From assembly GCF_003047285.1 (NCBI RefSeq), contig NZ_PZYX01000002.1, positions 124,001-188,000 on the forward strand: DNA of 64,000 nucleotides. The letters are read 5' to 3'. Source of the stretch: Nocardioides allogilvus. Lineage in GTDB: Bacteria; Actinomycetota; Actinomycetes; Propionibacteriales; Nocardioidaceae. Of the stretch, positions 40,365-49,600 are shown one piece after another. The first letter of the stretch is position 1. Each line of letters starts with the position of its first letter. A program made the position numbers and the translations under genes. The notes under the pieces are model-generated. The model saw only the letters and a list, made by a program, of their open reading frames with translations, made no database searches and had not been told where the DNA came from.

Positions 40365-41295
40365 CTCGGATGACCTCGAGCGCGTGGGCAAGGTCATCGG
40401 GGTACGTCGACTCGTACTCGACGTAGTCGCCGCTGTCCGGGTGCTCGAACCCGAGCTTCAGGGCGTGCAGCCACTGACGCTCGAGGCCGACGCGCTTGGT
40501 CAGCGTGGGGTCGGCGCCGTAGGTGATGTCGCCGACGCAGGGGTGCTTGAGCGCGGCCATGTGCACCCGGATCTGGTGGGTGCGGCCGGTCTCGAGGTGG
40601 ATCTCCAGCAGCGAGGCGAAGCGGTGTGCCTCGAGCGTCTCGTAGTGGGTGACGCTGTGCCGGCCGTCGGCCATGACCGCGAACTTGTAGTCGAACTTCG
40701 GGTGCCGCGCGATGGGTGCGTCGATCGTGCCGCTCAGCGGGTCGGGGTGGCCCTGCACGAGCGCGTGGTAGGTCTTGTCGACCGTGCGGTGGCGGAAGGC
40801 GTTCTTGAGCACGGAGTAGGAGTGCTCGGACTTCGCGATCACCATCACGCCCGAGGTGCCGACGTCGAGGCGCTGGACGATGCCCTCGCGCTCCTTGGCA
40901 CCGGAGGTGGAGATCCGGAAGCCGGCACCGGCGAGGTGCCCGACCACGGTCGGGCCGGACCAGCCGGGAGACGGGTGGACAGCGACCCCGACGGGCTTGT
41001 CGATCACCACGATGGCGTCGTCGTCGTGGATGATCTTGATGCCCTCGACGATCTCGGCGCGGACCTCCAGCGGGTCGTTCTCAACGGGGATCGTCACGTC
41101 CAGCATGGCGCCGGCGTGCACCCGGTCGCTCTTGCCGACGGCGGCCGAGTCGACCTGCACGAGGCCCTGGGAGATGAGGTCGGCCGCCTTGGTGCGCGAC
41201 AGGCCGAACATCCGGGCCATGGCGGCGTCGACGCGTTCCCCGGCGAGACCCTCCGGCACGAGCACGGTCCGGTGGTCGGCATAGCTGCTGGTCAT
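40354..41295 (-). CDS. rluD: RluA-family 23S rRNA/tRNA pseudouridine synthase
   Basis: A 313-aa pseudouridine synthase. An N-terminal S4 RNA-binding domain ([22 protein letters not shown]) precedes the catalytic domain with Asp in [18 protein letters not shown] and the closing [15 protein letters not shown] and [10 protein letters not shown]. In actinobacteria the RluD-like gene sits directly behind lspA as here. ATG 41295 overlaps the lspA stop (ATGA). Precise target uridines cannot be read from sequence, so the symbol is by position and family. Confidence 0.88.
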   Translation of the reverse strand: MTSSYADHRTVLVPEGLAGERVDAAMARMFGLSRTKAADLISQGLVQVDSAAVGKSDRVHAGAMLDVTIPVENDPLEVRAEIVEGIKIIHDDDAIVVIDKPVGVAVHPSPGWSGPTVVGHLAGAGFRISTSGAKEREGIVQRLDVGTSGVMVIAKSEHSYSVLKNAFRHRTVDKTYHALVQGHPDPLSGTIDAPIARHPKFDYKFAVMADGRHSVTHYETLEAHRFASLLEIHLETGRTHQIRVHMAALKHPCVGDITYGADPTLTKRVGLERQWLHALKLGFEHPDSGDYVEYESTYPDDLAHALEVIRDEH

Positions 41296-41861
41296 GTCTT
41301 GCTCGAGTCTGTGGTGGGGGGGATGCGCTCACCGCGCAGGGTCACGCCGCGCATGCTCTGGATGATGATGACGCCCGCAGCACCGATGATGCACATGTCC
41401 GCGATGTTGAAGACCGGCCAGTGGGGCAGCATCAACCAGTCGATGACGTGGCCGCGCAGGGGTCCGGGCTCACGCACGATCCGGTCGGTGAGGTTGCCGC
41501 CGACGCCGCCGAGCAGCAGCCCGAGGCCAACGGACCACAACGAGCTGGCGAGCCGCAGGCTCAGCACCAGGACGACGGACACCGCCACGATCGCCAGACA
41601 GCTGAGCACCACGGTGAACTCGGTGCCGGTGCTGAACGCCGCACCGGGATTGTGCGTGAGGTGGAGGACGAGCAGGTCGCCCACGACGCTGATGTCACGG
41701 TCGGCCAGCGCGGTCAGCGCCCACTGCTTGGTGCCGACGTCCAGGACGTAGGCAACCGCGCCGACGACTGCGAAGAGCCACCAGGTGCTGCGACGTCGGG
41801 AGTCACCGGAGACCGGACCCGTGTCGCTGGGATTCAGCGACGCTCCTCGCGCTGCTTGCAT
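41292..41861 (-). CDS. lspA: Signal peptidase II (prolipoprotein signal peptidase)
   Basis: A 189-aa membrane aspartyl protease that cleaves lipoprotein signal peptides after diacylglyceryl attachment. Four helices are visible, and the two catalytic aspartates lie in [11 protein letters not shown] and [11 protein letters not shown]. The N-terminal 28 residues are cytoplasmic and less conserved. ATG 41861 overlaps the TraR/DksA gene by 28 bp; a start further inside is possible, but no better ribosome site was seen. Confidence 0.93.
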   Translation of the reverse strand: MQAARGASLNPSDTGPVSGDSRRRSTWWLFAVVGAVAYVLDVGTKQWALTALADRDISVVGDLLVLHLTHNPGAAFSTGTEFTVVLSCLAIVAVSVVLVLSLRLASSLWSVGLGLLLGGVGGNLTDRIVREPGPLRGHVIDWLMLPHWPVFNIADMCIIGAAGVIIIQSMRGVTLRGERIPPTTDSSKT

Positions 41862-42676
41862 GACATGCACAGTGTGGCACGCGGGAAAGCCATGAGCCGC
41901 ATCTTCCCGATCGGCTGACCGCACGACTCACACACGCCGTAGGTGCCGTCGTGGATGCGCCCCAGGGCGCGGTCGATCTGGGCCACCATGTCGCGCTCGT
42001 TGTTGACGACCGTCAGCTCGTGGTCGCGCTCGAAGCTGGTCGCGCCCATGTCGGCCTGGTCGTGCCCGGCACCGTCACCGGCGTCGCGCATCAGGCCCTG
42101 AAGGTCGTGCTCGGCGTCCTCGATCAGGTGGACGAGCTTGTCGCGCTGGAAGTGCAGCTCGGCGAGCACTTCCTTGACGTCCGTCTTGGTCCAGGCGTCC
42201 TCGCCGTCCTTGACCGCCAGCGACGAGATGGGCGCCTTCCTCGGGGCGGTCTTCTTCGCAGCAGGGGCCGACTTCTTGGCCGTCTTGGCAGGCGCCTTCT
42301 TGGCCACGGGCGCGGTCGCCACCGCCTTGGCGGGTGCCACCTTCTTCGCCACGGTCTTCGCCGGCGCCTTCGCGGCGGGGGCCTTCTTGGCAGCGGGCGC
42401 GGTCTTCTTCGCCGGTGCCTTCTTCGCAGCCGGAGCGGCCTTCTTCGCCGGTGCCTTCTTCGCAGCGGGCGCAGCCTTCTTCGCCGGCGCCTTCTTCGCA
42501 GCCGGAGCAGCCTTCTTCGCCGGCGCCTTCTTCGCAGCCGGCGCAGCCTTCTTCGCCGGCGCCTTCGACGTACTGGCGACGGTGTCCGTGGTCGTGGCCG
42601 CGCCGCGTCGACCGATCACCTTCTTGGCCGCCGCAGCAGCGCTTCCGGCGAGGGACTTGCGAGTGCTGCGTGCCAT
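41834..42676 (-). CDS. TraR/DksA-type zinc-finger protein with histone-H1-like N-terminal tail
   Basis: A 280-aa protein. Residues 1-150 are a Lys/Ala/Pro-rich tail with five 12-residue repeats of APAKKAAPAAKK (residues 39-98), like histone H1 and actinobacterial HU tails. Residues about 155-280 are a TraR/DksA domain: a coiled-coil hairpin (TDVKEVLAELHFQRDKLVHLIED) and a Cx2Cx17Cx2C zinc finger (CESCGQ...CMSCK). The domain could bind RNA polymerase while the tail binds DNA. ATG 42676 has GGAGG 9 nt upstream. Its 3' end overlaps lspA by 28 bp. Confidence 0.9.
   Translation of the reverse strand: MARSTRKSLAGSAAAAAKKVIGRRGAATTTDTVASTSKAPAKKAAPAAKKAPAKKAAPAAKKAPAKKAAPAAKKAPAKKAAPAAKKAPAKKTAPAAKKAPAAKAPAKTVAKKVAPAKAVATAPVAKKAPAKTAKKSAPAAKKTAPRKAPISSLAVKDGEDAWTKTDVKEVLAELHFQRDKLVHLIEDAEHDLQGLMRDAGDGAGHDQADMGATSFERDHELTVVNNERDMVAQIDRALGRIHDGTYGVCESCGQPIGKMRLMAFPRATLCMSCKQREERR
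42383..42562 (-). repeat. Five in-frame 36-bp tandem repeats (H1-like tail)
   Basis: Codons 39-98 of the TraR/DksA gene are five 36-bp units encoding APAKKAAPAAKK, the fifth with Thr for one Ala. The units keep the reading frame, so copy-number change by slippage would alter tail length without inactivating the protein. Confidence 0.8.
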
Positions 42677-42786
42677 TGGAAGGGGCCTCCTTGTGGGCCA
42701 TGGGTCGTGTGGTCCGAGCCACATACGTGGCAGGAGGGTAGTCGCTGGCGGAGCACTGCTCCAAACGGCTCGCCCATGGGGGTGAG

Positions 42787-42817
42787 AACGGCCGGCCCCG
42801 CGAAGGGACCGGCCGTT
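42787..42817 (-). terminator. Terminator hairpin after divIVA
   Basis: AACGGCCGGCCCC (42787-42799) pairs with GGGACCGGCCGTT (42805-42817), 12 of 13 pairs, around a 5-nt loop. It lies 37 bp beyond the divIVA stop on the minus strand and 110 bp before the TraR/DksA ATG, marking the end of the dcw transcript. Confidence 0.6.
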
Positions 42818-42854
42818 GTCGAGATGCGTGTGGTGCGTGGTGCGAGGGGGCTGG

Positions 42855-43622
42855 TCAGCCCTCTTCCTCGCCCAGGATCGAGCGGAGGCGCTTCGGCGCG
42901 GGAGCGTCGCCCGAGGGGACCTCCGCCACCGACGCGTTGCCCTGCAGCGACTCGAGCTGCTGGGTGAAGTAGGTCTTGAGGCGCGAGCGGTATTCGCGCT
43001 CGAAGGAACGCAGCGTCTCGACCTCTGCGTTGAGCTTGTCGCGCTCCTTCTCCAGCTCACCGAACATCTGCTGACGACGCTCGGCGGTCTCCGAGTCGAG
43101 CATCTGCGAACGCTGGCGGGCGTCGGCCTCGAGGCGGTCGGACTTGGCCTTGGACTCGGCCTCGAGACGCTCGGCCTTGGTGCGGGCGGCGCCCACGACC
43201 TTGTCGGCCTCGTTCTTGGCCTCCTCGACGAGCTCGTCGGCATTGCGCGTGGCGAGCTCGAGCAGACGAGCCGCGGCGTTGGACGCCTGCGGGACCGTCT
43301 CGACCCGGATGGTCTCGACGCCGCCGGCCGGAGCAGCAGCAGCAGCAGCCACGGGAGCGGGCGTCGGCACGGGAGCAGGAGCCGGGGTCGGCTTCTCCTC
43401 CTTGACCGGCTCGGGGGCAGCGACCGGGGCCGCTGCGGGCGTCGGCGAACCCGACTGGGCCGCGGAGAGCTTGGACCGAAGGTCCTCGTTCTCCTTGGTC
43501 AGCCTGGCGAGCTCTGCTTCGACCTCGTCGAGGAACTGGTCGACTTCTCCCATGTCGTAGCCCTCACGGAGGCGGACAGGAGTAAATCGCTTGTTACTCA
43601 CGTCCTCAGGCGTCAGCGGCAT
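42855..43622 (-). CDS. divIVA: DivIVA / Wag31 polar growth and septum-site protein
   Basis: A 255-aa DivIVA-family coiled-coil protein marking curved membrane at poles and septa, organising polar peptidoglycan synthesis in actinobacteria. The N-terminal membrane-binding domain is MPLTPEDVSNKRFTPVRLREGYD and continues with VDQFLDEVEAELARL. A Pro/Ala-rich linker (about 60-95) separates it from a long C-terminal coiled coil (about 110-235). ATG 43622 gives the family start. GTG 43634 is in frame. It has its own promoter and a terminator. Confidence 0.93.
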   Translation of the reverse strand: MPLTPEDVSNKRFTPVRLREGYDMGEVDQFLDEVEAELARLTKENEDLRSKLSAAQSGSPTPAAAPVAAPEPVKEEKPTPAPAPVPTPAPVAAAAAAPAGGVETIRVETVPQASNAAARLLELATRNADELVEEAKNEADKVVGAARTKAERLEAESKAKSDRLEADARQRSQMLDSETAERRQQMFGELEKERDKLNAEVETLRSFEREYRSRLKTYFTQQLESLQGNASVAEVPSGDAPAPKRLRSILGEEEG

Positions 43623-43660
43623 GACCTCACCCAAACTTTCACGTCGGCGAACTGGTTAAC

Positions 43661-43688
43661 AGATTAGGGAAATTACTGTGCACGACAA
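43661..43688 (-). promoter_or_regulatory. Promoter of divIVA
   Basis: On the minus strand, TTGTCG (43688-43683), a 16-bp spacer and TAATCT (43666-43661) form a recognisable sigma70-type promoter about 40 bp before the divIVA ATG, giving a short leader. The gap to yggT is AT-richer than surroundings. Confidence 0.55.
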
Positions 43689-43758
43689 GCCTGTGCATCC
43701 ACAGACACACTAGACCCCACGGCACGGACGGCGTCAGTGACCCGTGTGGCTGATGGTT

Positions 43759-44055
43759 CTACCTCGCAACGCTGCCGATCAGGCCCCACACCAAATACGT
43801 CGCCACCATCACGATCAGGAAGCTCAGGTCCAGGGCGAAATTGCCGATCCGCAGCGGCGGAATGACCCGGCGCAGCGCCTTGATGGGTGGATCGGTGATC
43901 GAGTAGACACCTTCGAGCAGCACCAGCAGCACGCCTCGCGGCGACCAGCTCCGGGCGAAGACCTGGACCCAGTCAACGATGAAGCGCACCCACAGGCAGC
44001 CGAGGAAGATCCCGACCGCGATGTAGAGGATCGAGAAGACGAACGACACGGGCAC
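43759..44055 (-). CDS. YggT family membrane protein
   Basis: A 98-aa membrane protein with two helices: VFSILYIAVGIFLGCLWVRFIV (about 5-26) and LSFLIVMVATYLVWGLI (about 78-94), with the conserved IKALRRVIPPLRIGNFALDLS loop between. YggT proteins lie next to sepF in most Gram-positive dcw clusters; a role in septum or osmotic stress is suggested for relatives. GTG 44055 follows the sepF stop without spacing. Confidence 0.88.
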   Translation of the reverse strand: MPVSFVFSILYIAVGIFLGCLWVRFIVDWVQVFARSWSPRGVLLVLLEGVYSITDPPIKALRRVIPPLRIGNFALDLSFLIVMVATYLVWGLIGSVAR

Positions 44056-44547
44056 TCAGCTCTGGTTGAAGAAGCCGTTCTCCGCGATCCGCTCCTTGTC
44101 CTCGGTCGAGACCGAGACGTTGGGCGGGGAGAGCAGGAAGACCTTGTTGGTCACGCGCTCGATGCTGCCACGCGTGGCAAAGATCAGGCCGGCCGCGAAG
44201 TCGACGAGGCGCTTGGCGTCGTTGTCGTCCATCTCGGAGAGGTTCATGATGACGGGCGTGCCGTCGCGGTAGTTCTCCCCGACAAGGCGCGCCTCGTTGT
44301 AGTTGCGGGGGTGCAGGGTCGTGATTCGGCTCAACTCGGCGACTACTCCAGGAGTGACCGAGGCCGGGCGACGGCGCTCGGAGAGATCGGACACAGGGGC
44401 TGGACGACGCTCGCGCGCAGCCGGCACCGGACGCTCGTCCACCGCATCGTGCTGGCTGGTCTCGTGGTCGCCGTCGAACTCGTCGTAGTGACCGGAGTCC
44501 TCGAGCAGGCCGAGGTACTCGCCGATCTTGCGCATTGCGCCGCTCAT
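44056..44547 (-). CDS. sepF: Cell division protein SepF
   Basis: A 163-aa SepF (DUF552) that anchors FtsZ filaments to the membrane. An amphipathic N-terminus [15 protein letters not shown] would bind membrane, a disordered acidic/basic linker follows, and the core (about 75-155) contains [44 protein letters not shown] segments, seen here in pieces such as [20 protein letters not shown]. It ends FFNQS. ATG 44547. Confidence 0.93.
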   Translation of the reverse strand: MSGAMRKIGEYLGLLEDSGHYDEFDGDHETSQHDAVDERPVPAARERRPAPVSDLSERRRPASVTPGVVAELSRITTLHPRNYNEARLVGENYRDGTPVIMNLSEMDDNDAKRLVDFAAGLIFATRGSIERVTNKVFLLSPPNVSVSTEDKERIAENGFFNQS

Positions 44548-44614
44548 GACAGTGGTCCTCCGGTTGCCGCGGCGCCCTGGGGCACTCGCGAGTTGTGTAC
44601 GTCTGTTCGCGACA

Positions 44615-45313
44615 TTACTTGACCGATGGCCTCGGACCGAGGACCGCGGAGCCGACACGCACGCGTGTCGCGCCGCGCCTGATCGCGGCTTCGAGGTCGT
44701 TGCTCATCCCAGCAGAGAGGATGGCGGCCCCCGGGTGGTCGGCGAGGAACTCCTCGCGGATCTCGCACAGGCGGGCGAAGGCGACGTCCGGGTCCTCCCC
44801 CAGCGGGGCCACGGCCATCAGTCCGCACAGCCGCAGGGACCCGGCGGCCTCGAGGGCCGCGGCCAGCGCCGACAGGTCGGCCGGTGCCGCTCCGGCACGG
44901 TGCTCGGCACCGGGCTGGTCGAGACTGACCTGCAGGAGCACGTCGACGACGTGGCCGCGCTCGTGCGCACCGCGTTGCAGTCCGCTCACGAGCTTGGGCC
45001 GATCGACGGACTCGACGACATCGGCATAGGTCGCGACGGCGGCTGCCTTGTTGCTCTGCAGCCCGCCGACGAAGTGCCAGCGCAGCGGCAGGTCGGCACA
45101 CTCGGCAGCCTTGGCCGCGGCTTCCTGGTGGCGGTTCTCCCCCACGTCGCGGACGCCCAGGTCGGCCAGGATCCGCACGTCGGAGGCCGGGAAGTTCTTG
45201 GTCACGACGGTGAGGTCGACCTCGTCGGGGTCGCGATCGGCCGCGGCACAGGCGGCTTCGATGCGGCGGCGTACGGCGAGCAGGTTGGCCGCGAGGTCGT
45301 CGGCGCGCGTCAT
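44615..45313 (-). CDS. yggS: YggS-family pyridoxal phosphate homeostasis protein
   Basis: A 232-aa single-domain fold-type III PLP-binding protein (YggS/PLPBP), which buffers cellular PLP. The PLP Lys is in [42 protein letters not shown] and the closing [24 protein letters not shown] are all conserved. ATG 45313 overlaps the pgeF stop (ATGA). Confidence 0.93.
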   Translation of the reverse strand: MTRADDLAANLLAVRRRIEAACAAADRDPDEVDLTVVTKNFPASDVRILADLGVRDVGENRHQEAAAKAAECADLPLRWHFVGGLQSNKAAAVATYADVVESVDRPKLVSGLQRGAHERGHVVDVLLQVSLDQPGAEHRAGAAPADLSALAAALEAAGSLRLCGLMAVAPLGEDPDVAFARLCEIREEFLADHPGAAILSAGMSNDLEAAIRRGATRVRVGSAVLGPRPSVK

Positions 45314-45999
45314 GAGAGCCACACCAGACCGGCAAACCGTCCAGCGGCAGCACCGTCACGGCGGTAGGAGTGCAGACCACGGTCCTCGCGGGTGCAGCCG
45401 CCGACGTCGAGCACCTCGACTCCGGCGCGCGACAGCTGGGCCCGCACACCGGCACCGATGTCGAGGGCAGGGGTGTCCCACGAGGTCTGCGCGTGCGCCT
45501 CGGGGACGAGGGCGCTCACCTCGGCGCGCATCTCCTCGGGCACCTCGTAGCAGGAGCCGCACACGTGCGGACCGAGCCAGCCGGTGATGGTGGTGGCTCC
45601 GTGCTGGCGCATGACCTCGACCGTGCGGGTCGCGATGTCGAGCACGAGGCCCGGTCGGCCGGAGTGGACCGCAGCGATGACGCCGGCCTCCGGGTCGGCG
45701 AGCACGAGCGGCACGCAGTCGGCGACGCGGACCATCAGCCCGAGACCGCGCGTCGTGGTGACGAGGGCGTCACCGTCGGGCACCTGCCCGAGCGGCATCG
45801 GCGCGTCCACCACGACGACCTCGTCGCCGTGCACCTGGGACAGTCGGGCGAGCGGGACCCCGACCACGCCCTCGACGTGCGCGAGCAGCTCCGGGAAGTC
45901 GTCGCGCAGGCCCTGCAGGTCGATCGAGGAATCGGTGAAGGCCACGTCGACCCGGGACGTGGTCGACGTGGCCTCCAGCGAGTCGCGGAAGACGAACAC
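45310..45999 (-). CDS. pgeF: Peptidoglycan editing factor / YfiH-family protein
   Basis: A 229-aa YfiH/PgeF protein (laccase-like, multi-copper oxidoreductase fold), reported in other bacteria as a peptidoglycan editing factor and purine nucleoside-acting enzyme. SQVHGDEVVVVD, VRVADCVPLVLADPE and AAVHSGRPGLVLDIATRTV contain the His and Cys metal ligands; note GRPG in place of the usual GWRG. The start GTG 45999 immediately follows the ftsZ stop. Standard position after ftsZ in actinobacteria. Confidence 0.9.
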   Translation of the reverse strand: MFVFRDSLEATSTTSRVDVAFTDSSIDLQGLRDDFPELLAHVEGVVGVPLARLSQVHGDEVVVVDAPMPLGQVPDGDALVTTTRGLGLMVRVADCVPLVLADPEAGVIAAVHSGRPGLVLDIATRTVEVMRQHGATTITGWLGPHVCGSCYEVPEEMRAEVSALVPEAHAQTSWDTPALDIGAGVRAQLSRAGVEVLDVGGCTREDRGLHSYRRDGAAAGRFAGLVWLS

Positions 46000-47223
46000 T
46001 TACTTCAGGAAGTCCGGCACGTCGAGGTCGTCGTCGTCGAACTGCACCGAGCGGGTCGGTCGCGGCGCCGGGCTCGGCGTCGAGGACTGGCTCGGCGACT
46101 GGGCGGGCGCCGGGTTGGAGGACTGGGCCGCGGGGTTCGGCGTCGTGCGACCGACCCCGGAGTCGGGCGTCGTCGACCTGCTCGCCGCCAGCTCCTGCGC
46201 CGCGGCCCGGGTCTCGGCCTGGGTCTGCACCGGGTTGGTCGGTCGCAGCACGTTGCCCTCGGAGCGGCGCTTGGGCATGCCACCGTCGAAGCCGGCCGCG
46301 ATGACGGTCACGCGGACCTCGTCGCCCAGCGCATCGTCGATCGTCGCACCGAAGATGATGTTGGCCTCGGCGTGCGCGGACTGCGACACCAGGGCAGCTG
46401 CCTCGTTGATCTCGAACAGGCCCAGGTCGGACCCACCCGCGATGGAGAGCAGCACGCCGTGGGCACCCTCGATGGACGCCTCGAGCAGCGGGGACGAGAC
46501 GGCCATCTCCGCCGCCTGCACCGCACGGTCCTCACCGCGGGCCGAGCCGATGCCCATCAAGGCGGAGCCGGCGTTCGCCATCACGGACTTCACGTCCGCG
46601 AAGTCGAGGTTGATCAGGCCGGGCGTGGTGATCAGGTCGGTGATGCCCGAGACACCCTGCAGCAGCACCTGGTCGGCCTGCTTGAAGGCGTCGAGCACCG
46701 AGACGTTGCGGTCGCTGATCGAGAGCAGCCGGTCGTTGGGGATGACGATGAGGGTGTCGACCTCTTCGCGGAGCTGGCTGATGCCCTCCTCCGCGGCGTT
46801 GGCGCGACGGCGTCCCTCGAAGGCGAAGGGGCGCGTCACGACACCGATGGTCAGGGCACCGAGCGAGCGCGCGATGCGAGCGACGACCGGGGCGCCACCC
46901 GTGCCGGTGCCACCGCCCTCGCCCGCGGTCACGAACACCATGTCGGCGCCCTTGATGACCTCTTCGATCTCGTCGGCGTGGTCCTCGGCTGCCTTCGCAC
47001 CCACGTCGGGGTTGGCGCCGGCACCGAGGCCGCGGGTGAGCTCGCGACCGATGTCGAGCTTGACGTCGGCGTCACTCATGAGCAGGGCCTGGGCGTCGGT
47101 GTTGATCGCGATGAACTCGACACCCTTGAGGCCGACATCGATCATGCGGTTGACGGCATTGACGCCGCCTCCACCGATACCCACGACCTTGATGATCGCC
47201 AGGTAGTTCTGTGCTGCTGCCAT
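46000..47223 (-). CDS. ftsZ: Cell division GTPase FtsZ
   Basis: A 407-aa tubulin homologue that forms the Z ring. The GTPase domain starts [19 protein letters not shown], the tubulin signature is [18 protein letters not shown], and the T7 loop lies in [19 protein letters not shown] Pro/Ser linker leads to the C-terminal peptide [11 protein letters not shown], which binds SepF and other partners. ATG 47223 gives the family start [13 protein letters not shown]. It is preceded by a 213-bp gap with direct repeats and promoter-like sequence. Confidence 0.96.
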   Translation of the reverse strand: MAAAQNYLAIIKVVGIGGGGVNAVNRMIDVGLKGVEFIAINTDAQALLMSDADVKLDIGRELTRGLGAGANPDVGAKAAEDHADEIEEVIKGADMVFVTAGEGGGTGTGGAPVVARIARSLGALTIGVVTRPFAFEGRRRANAAEEGISQLREEVDTLIVIPNDRLLSISDRNVSVLDAFKQADQVLLQGVSGITDLITTPGLINLDFADVKSVMANAGSALMGIGSARGEDRAVQAAEMAVSSPLLEASIEGAHGVLLSIAGGSDLGLFEINEAAALVSQSAHAEANIIFGATIDDALGDEVRVTVIAAGFDGGMPKRRSEGNVLRPTNPVQTQAETRAAAQELAASRSTTPDSGVGRTTPNPAAQSSNPAPAQSPSQSSTPSPAPRPTRSVQFDDDDLDVPDFLK

Positions 47224-47325
47224 GGCTGCAGGCCTCTCGTGAAGTGGGGGTCGAATCGGGTTTCGGGGAAGTCGTCCGGTTGACATCTCTGTGCTGCTCA
47301 CCCTCGGTGCCGCGGAACCCTAACG

Positions 47326-47356
47326 GTCAACCTGAGGGTTATAGTTATGTCAACCT
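47326..47356 (-). promoter_or_regulatory. ftsZ upstream region with direct repeats
   Basis: GTCAACCT occurs at 47326-47333 and again at 47349-47356 (AGGTTGAC on the coding strand), 23 bp apart. The intervening sequence GAGGGTTATAGTTAT is AT-rich. On the minus strand TTGACA and TTGACC fall within the repeats and could serve as -35 boxes, with TAGGGT (overlapping 47318-47323) as a -10. This is the largest gap in the cluster, so ftsZ probably has its own promoter here. Confidence 0.5.
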
Positions 47357-47436
47357 CGCGTTGGTCATGACTGTAGGCACGACGACCGAGTCACCGGGAC
47401 CGACACGCCGCCGCGCGCGGATGAGGCAGATATTTC

Positions 47437-48180
47437 TCAGCGGGTCGTGGGACTGCCGGGCACGCTGACGTCGTAGACGGTCGCGGCCTGCACGGCGACG
47501 ATCAGCTGCGCCAGGACCGTGGCCTTGAGGCTGCTCTCGTCGGCACTCCCCCAGAGCACCTGGCGACCGTCGCGCAGCACCAGGGTGATCTGGTCGATGG
47601 TCTCCACCTCGACGTGGTCGACCCGACCGGCCAGGTCGTCGGGCAGCGACGACACGACTCCGGCGGCCTCCTTGAGCGCGTCGGCGCCCGTGGACGTGGT
47701 CGGCCGGACGCGGGGCATGCCCTTGGGCACGGACTTGTAGTCGCGGAAGACGATGCCCTCGGAGTCCAGTCCGCGGATCTTGCCGCCCAGCTCCACGACC
47801 GCCACGGCGGTGCGCTCGGTCACGGTGATCAGCACGCCGTCGGGCCACGCCCGGGTGACGTCGACGTCCTTGACCTCGGAGAGCGTCTGCACACGACGAG
47901 CAGCGTCGGCGAGGTCGACGAGGGCCAACTGCTCCCCCTCGGGCACGGCGGCGATGCGCAGCACCCGCTGGTCGGAGAGCAGCTCGTTGCCGGCGACCTC
48001 GACCTTCGTGACCGACAGCGCGGAGGAGAAGAACACCAGCCAGACACCGGTGACGAGAGCGGTCACGAGCAGCACCGACGCGGCGACGTACTTCCAGCGC
48101 ATCCAGCGACGTGCCCACTGCCGGCGCGCGAAACGCTGACGGGTCAGGCGTTCGGCCCGTTCCTCACGGGTCTCAGCCAT
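47437..48180 (-). CDS. ftsQ: Cell division protein FtsQ (DivIB-like)
   Basis: A 247-aa bitopic membrane protein. A basic cytoplasmic tail and one helix (about 31-52, KYVAASVLLVTALVTGVWLVFF) lead to the POTRA domain starting VTKVEVAGNELLSDQRVLRIA and a FtsQ domain with VKDVDVTRAWPDGVLITVTERTAVAVV. It links FtsL/FtsB-type partners to the divisome. ATG 48180 overlaps the murC stop by 8 bp. Confidence 0.93.
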   Translation of the reverse strand: MAETREERAERLTRQRFARRQWARRWMRWKYVAASVLLVTALVTGVWLVFFSSALSVTKVEVAGNELLSDQRVLRIAAVPEGEQLALVDLADAARRVQTLSEVKDVDVTRAWPDGVLITVTERTAVAVVELGGKIRGLDSEGIVFRDYKSVPKGMPRVRPTTSTGADALKEAAGVVSSLPDDLAGRVDHVEVETIDQITLVLRDGRQVLWGSADESSLKATVLAQLIVAVQAATVYDVSVPGSPTTR

Positions 48181-49600
48181 CGCGTTCCTCGAGGAGCGCG
48201 AGGATCGGCGCAGCCAGCTGGGTGATGCTGCCGGCGCCCAGGGTCAGGACCACGTCGCCGGGCCGTGCCCGGCGAACCAGCTCGGCGGGGACGGAGTCGA
48301 AATCGGGCTCGAAGACGACCTGGTCGGCCGGAAGCGGGACGGCATCGGCGACCAGCCGGCCGGTGACGGCGGCGTCGGCGTCCTCGCGGGCGAGGTAGAC
48401 GTCGAGCACCACCACCTCGTCGGCAGCACCCAGCGCCTCGCCCATCTGGGCACCGAAGATGCGGGTGCGCGAGACGAGGTGGGGCTGGAAGGCGACGACG
48501 AGCCGGCCGTCGCCGACGACCGAGCGGGCCGCCTGCAGGTCACCGGCGATCTCGACGTGGTGGTGGGCGTAGGAGTCGTAGACTCGCACTCCCCCCACCT
48601 CGCCCTTGAGCTCCATCCGGCGACCGGTGCCGGTGAAGGCGGCCAGGCCGGCGGTGAGCTCGTCGAAGGCGAAACCGAGGCGCAGCCCCATCGCCAGGGC
48701 GGCCGCCGCGTCGAGGACGTAGTGACGGCCCGGGATGCGCAGCCGCAGCTCGCCGAGGTCGACCCCGTCGCGGACGATGCGACTGGTGGAGGTGCTCCCG
48801 TCGAGGACGAGGTCGACGATCCGCAGGTCGCAGTCGTCGCCCTCCCCCACGGTGATCACCTCGAGGCCGGTCGCCCGGGCGGCCGCGGCCAGGGCGCGCG
48901 CGCCCGGGTCGTCGGAGACGCAGACCAGGAAGCCGTCGCGGTCGATCGTGTCGGCGAACTCGTCGAACGCCGCGTGGTAGGCCTCCTCGGTGCCCCAGTT
49001 GTCGAGGTGGTCGGCCTCGACGTTGGTCACGATCGCGGCGTGCGGGCGGTAGACGAGGAAGGCGCCGTCGGACTCGTCGGCCTCCGCGACGAAGAGGTCG
49101 TCGGCGCCGGCGTCGGCGTTGCGGCCCGTCGCGGTGAGCACCCCGCCCACGGCGTACGTCGGGTCCGAGCCGGACGCGAGCAGTGCACTCGTCAGCAGGC
49201 CGGTGGTGGTGGTCTTGCCGTGGGTGCCGGCGACGGCGAGCACCCGGTGACCGGCCATGGTCGCTGCCAGCCCGGCCGAGCGCGGCAGCAGCCGGAGGCC
49301 GCGACGGCGCGCCTCGGCGACCTCGACGTTGTCCTCGCGGGCCGCGGTCGTGACCACGACGGTGTCGCCGTCGGCGAGGTGGCCCAGGTGCTCGGCGGCG
49401 TAGCCGAGGTGGCAGGTGACGCCGAGCTCGCGCAGGGCAGGGAGGAAGGGGGTGTCCTGGTCGTCCGAGCCGGACACCTCGACGCCGTTGGCGGCCATGA
49501 TCCGGGCGATCGCGGACAGGCCGGCCCCACCGATGCCGATGAAGTGCACCCGGCCGAGCTGGTCGGCGGGGAGCAGCACGTCGGGGACGGGCAGCCTCAT
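48173..49600 (-). CDS. murC: UDP-N-acetylmuramate--L-alanine ligase
   Basis: A 475-aa Mur ligase adding L-Ala to UDP-MurNAc. GRVHFIGIGGAGLSAIARIM opens the UDP-binding domain, the ATP loop is VAGTHGKTTTTGLL, and the C-terminal domain has YDSYAHHHVEIAGDL, with the usual YAHHPTE motif varied to YAHHHVE. ATG 49600 overlaps the murG stop (ATGA). The frame continues upstream in a shadow. Confidence 0.95.
   Translation of the reverse strand: MRLPVPDVLLPADQLGRVHFIGIGGAGLSAIARIMAANGVEVSGSDDQDTPFLPALRELGVTCHLGYAAEHLGHLADGDTVVVTTAAREDNVEVAEARRRGLRLLPRSAGLAATMAGHRVLAVAGTHGKTTTTGLLTSALLASGSDPTYAVGGVLTATGRNADAGADDLFVAEADESDGAFLVYRPHAAIVTNVEADHLDNWGTEEAYHAAFDEFADTIDRDGFLVCVSDDPGARALAAAARATGLEVITVGEGDDCDLRIVDLVLDGSTSTSRIVRDGVDLGELRLRIPGRHYVLDAAAALAMGLRLGFAFDELTAGLAAFTGTGRRMELKGEVGGVRVYDSYAHHHVEIAGDLQAARSVVGDGRLVVAFQPHLVSRTRIFGAQMGEALGAADEVVVLDVYLAREDADAAVTGRLVADAVPLPADQVVFEPDFDSVPAELVRRARPGDVVLTLGAGSITQLAAPILALLEERDG

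Noticed and set aside
42138..42785. Plus-strand frame of repeating FFAAGAAFFAGA
   Set aside because: It is the reverse of the Lys/Ala/Pro repeat of the TraR/DksA protein, not an independent membrane protein.
43744..44622. Plus-strand 292-residue frame over yggT and sepF
   Set aside because: It is antisense to two well-conserved division genes and has no recognisable domain.
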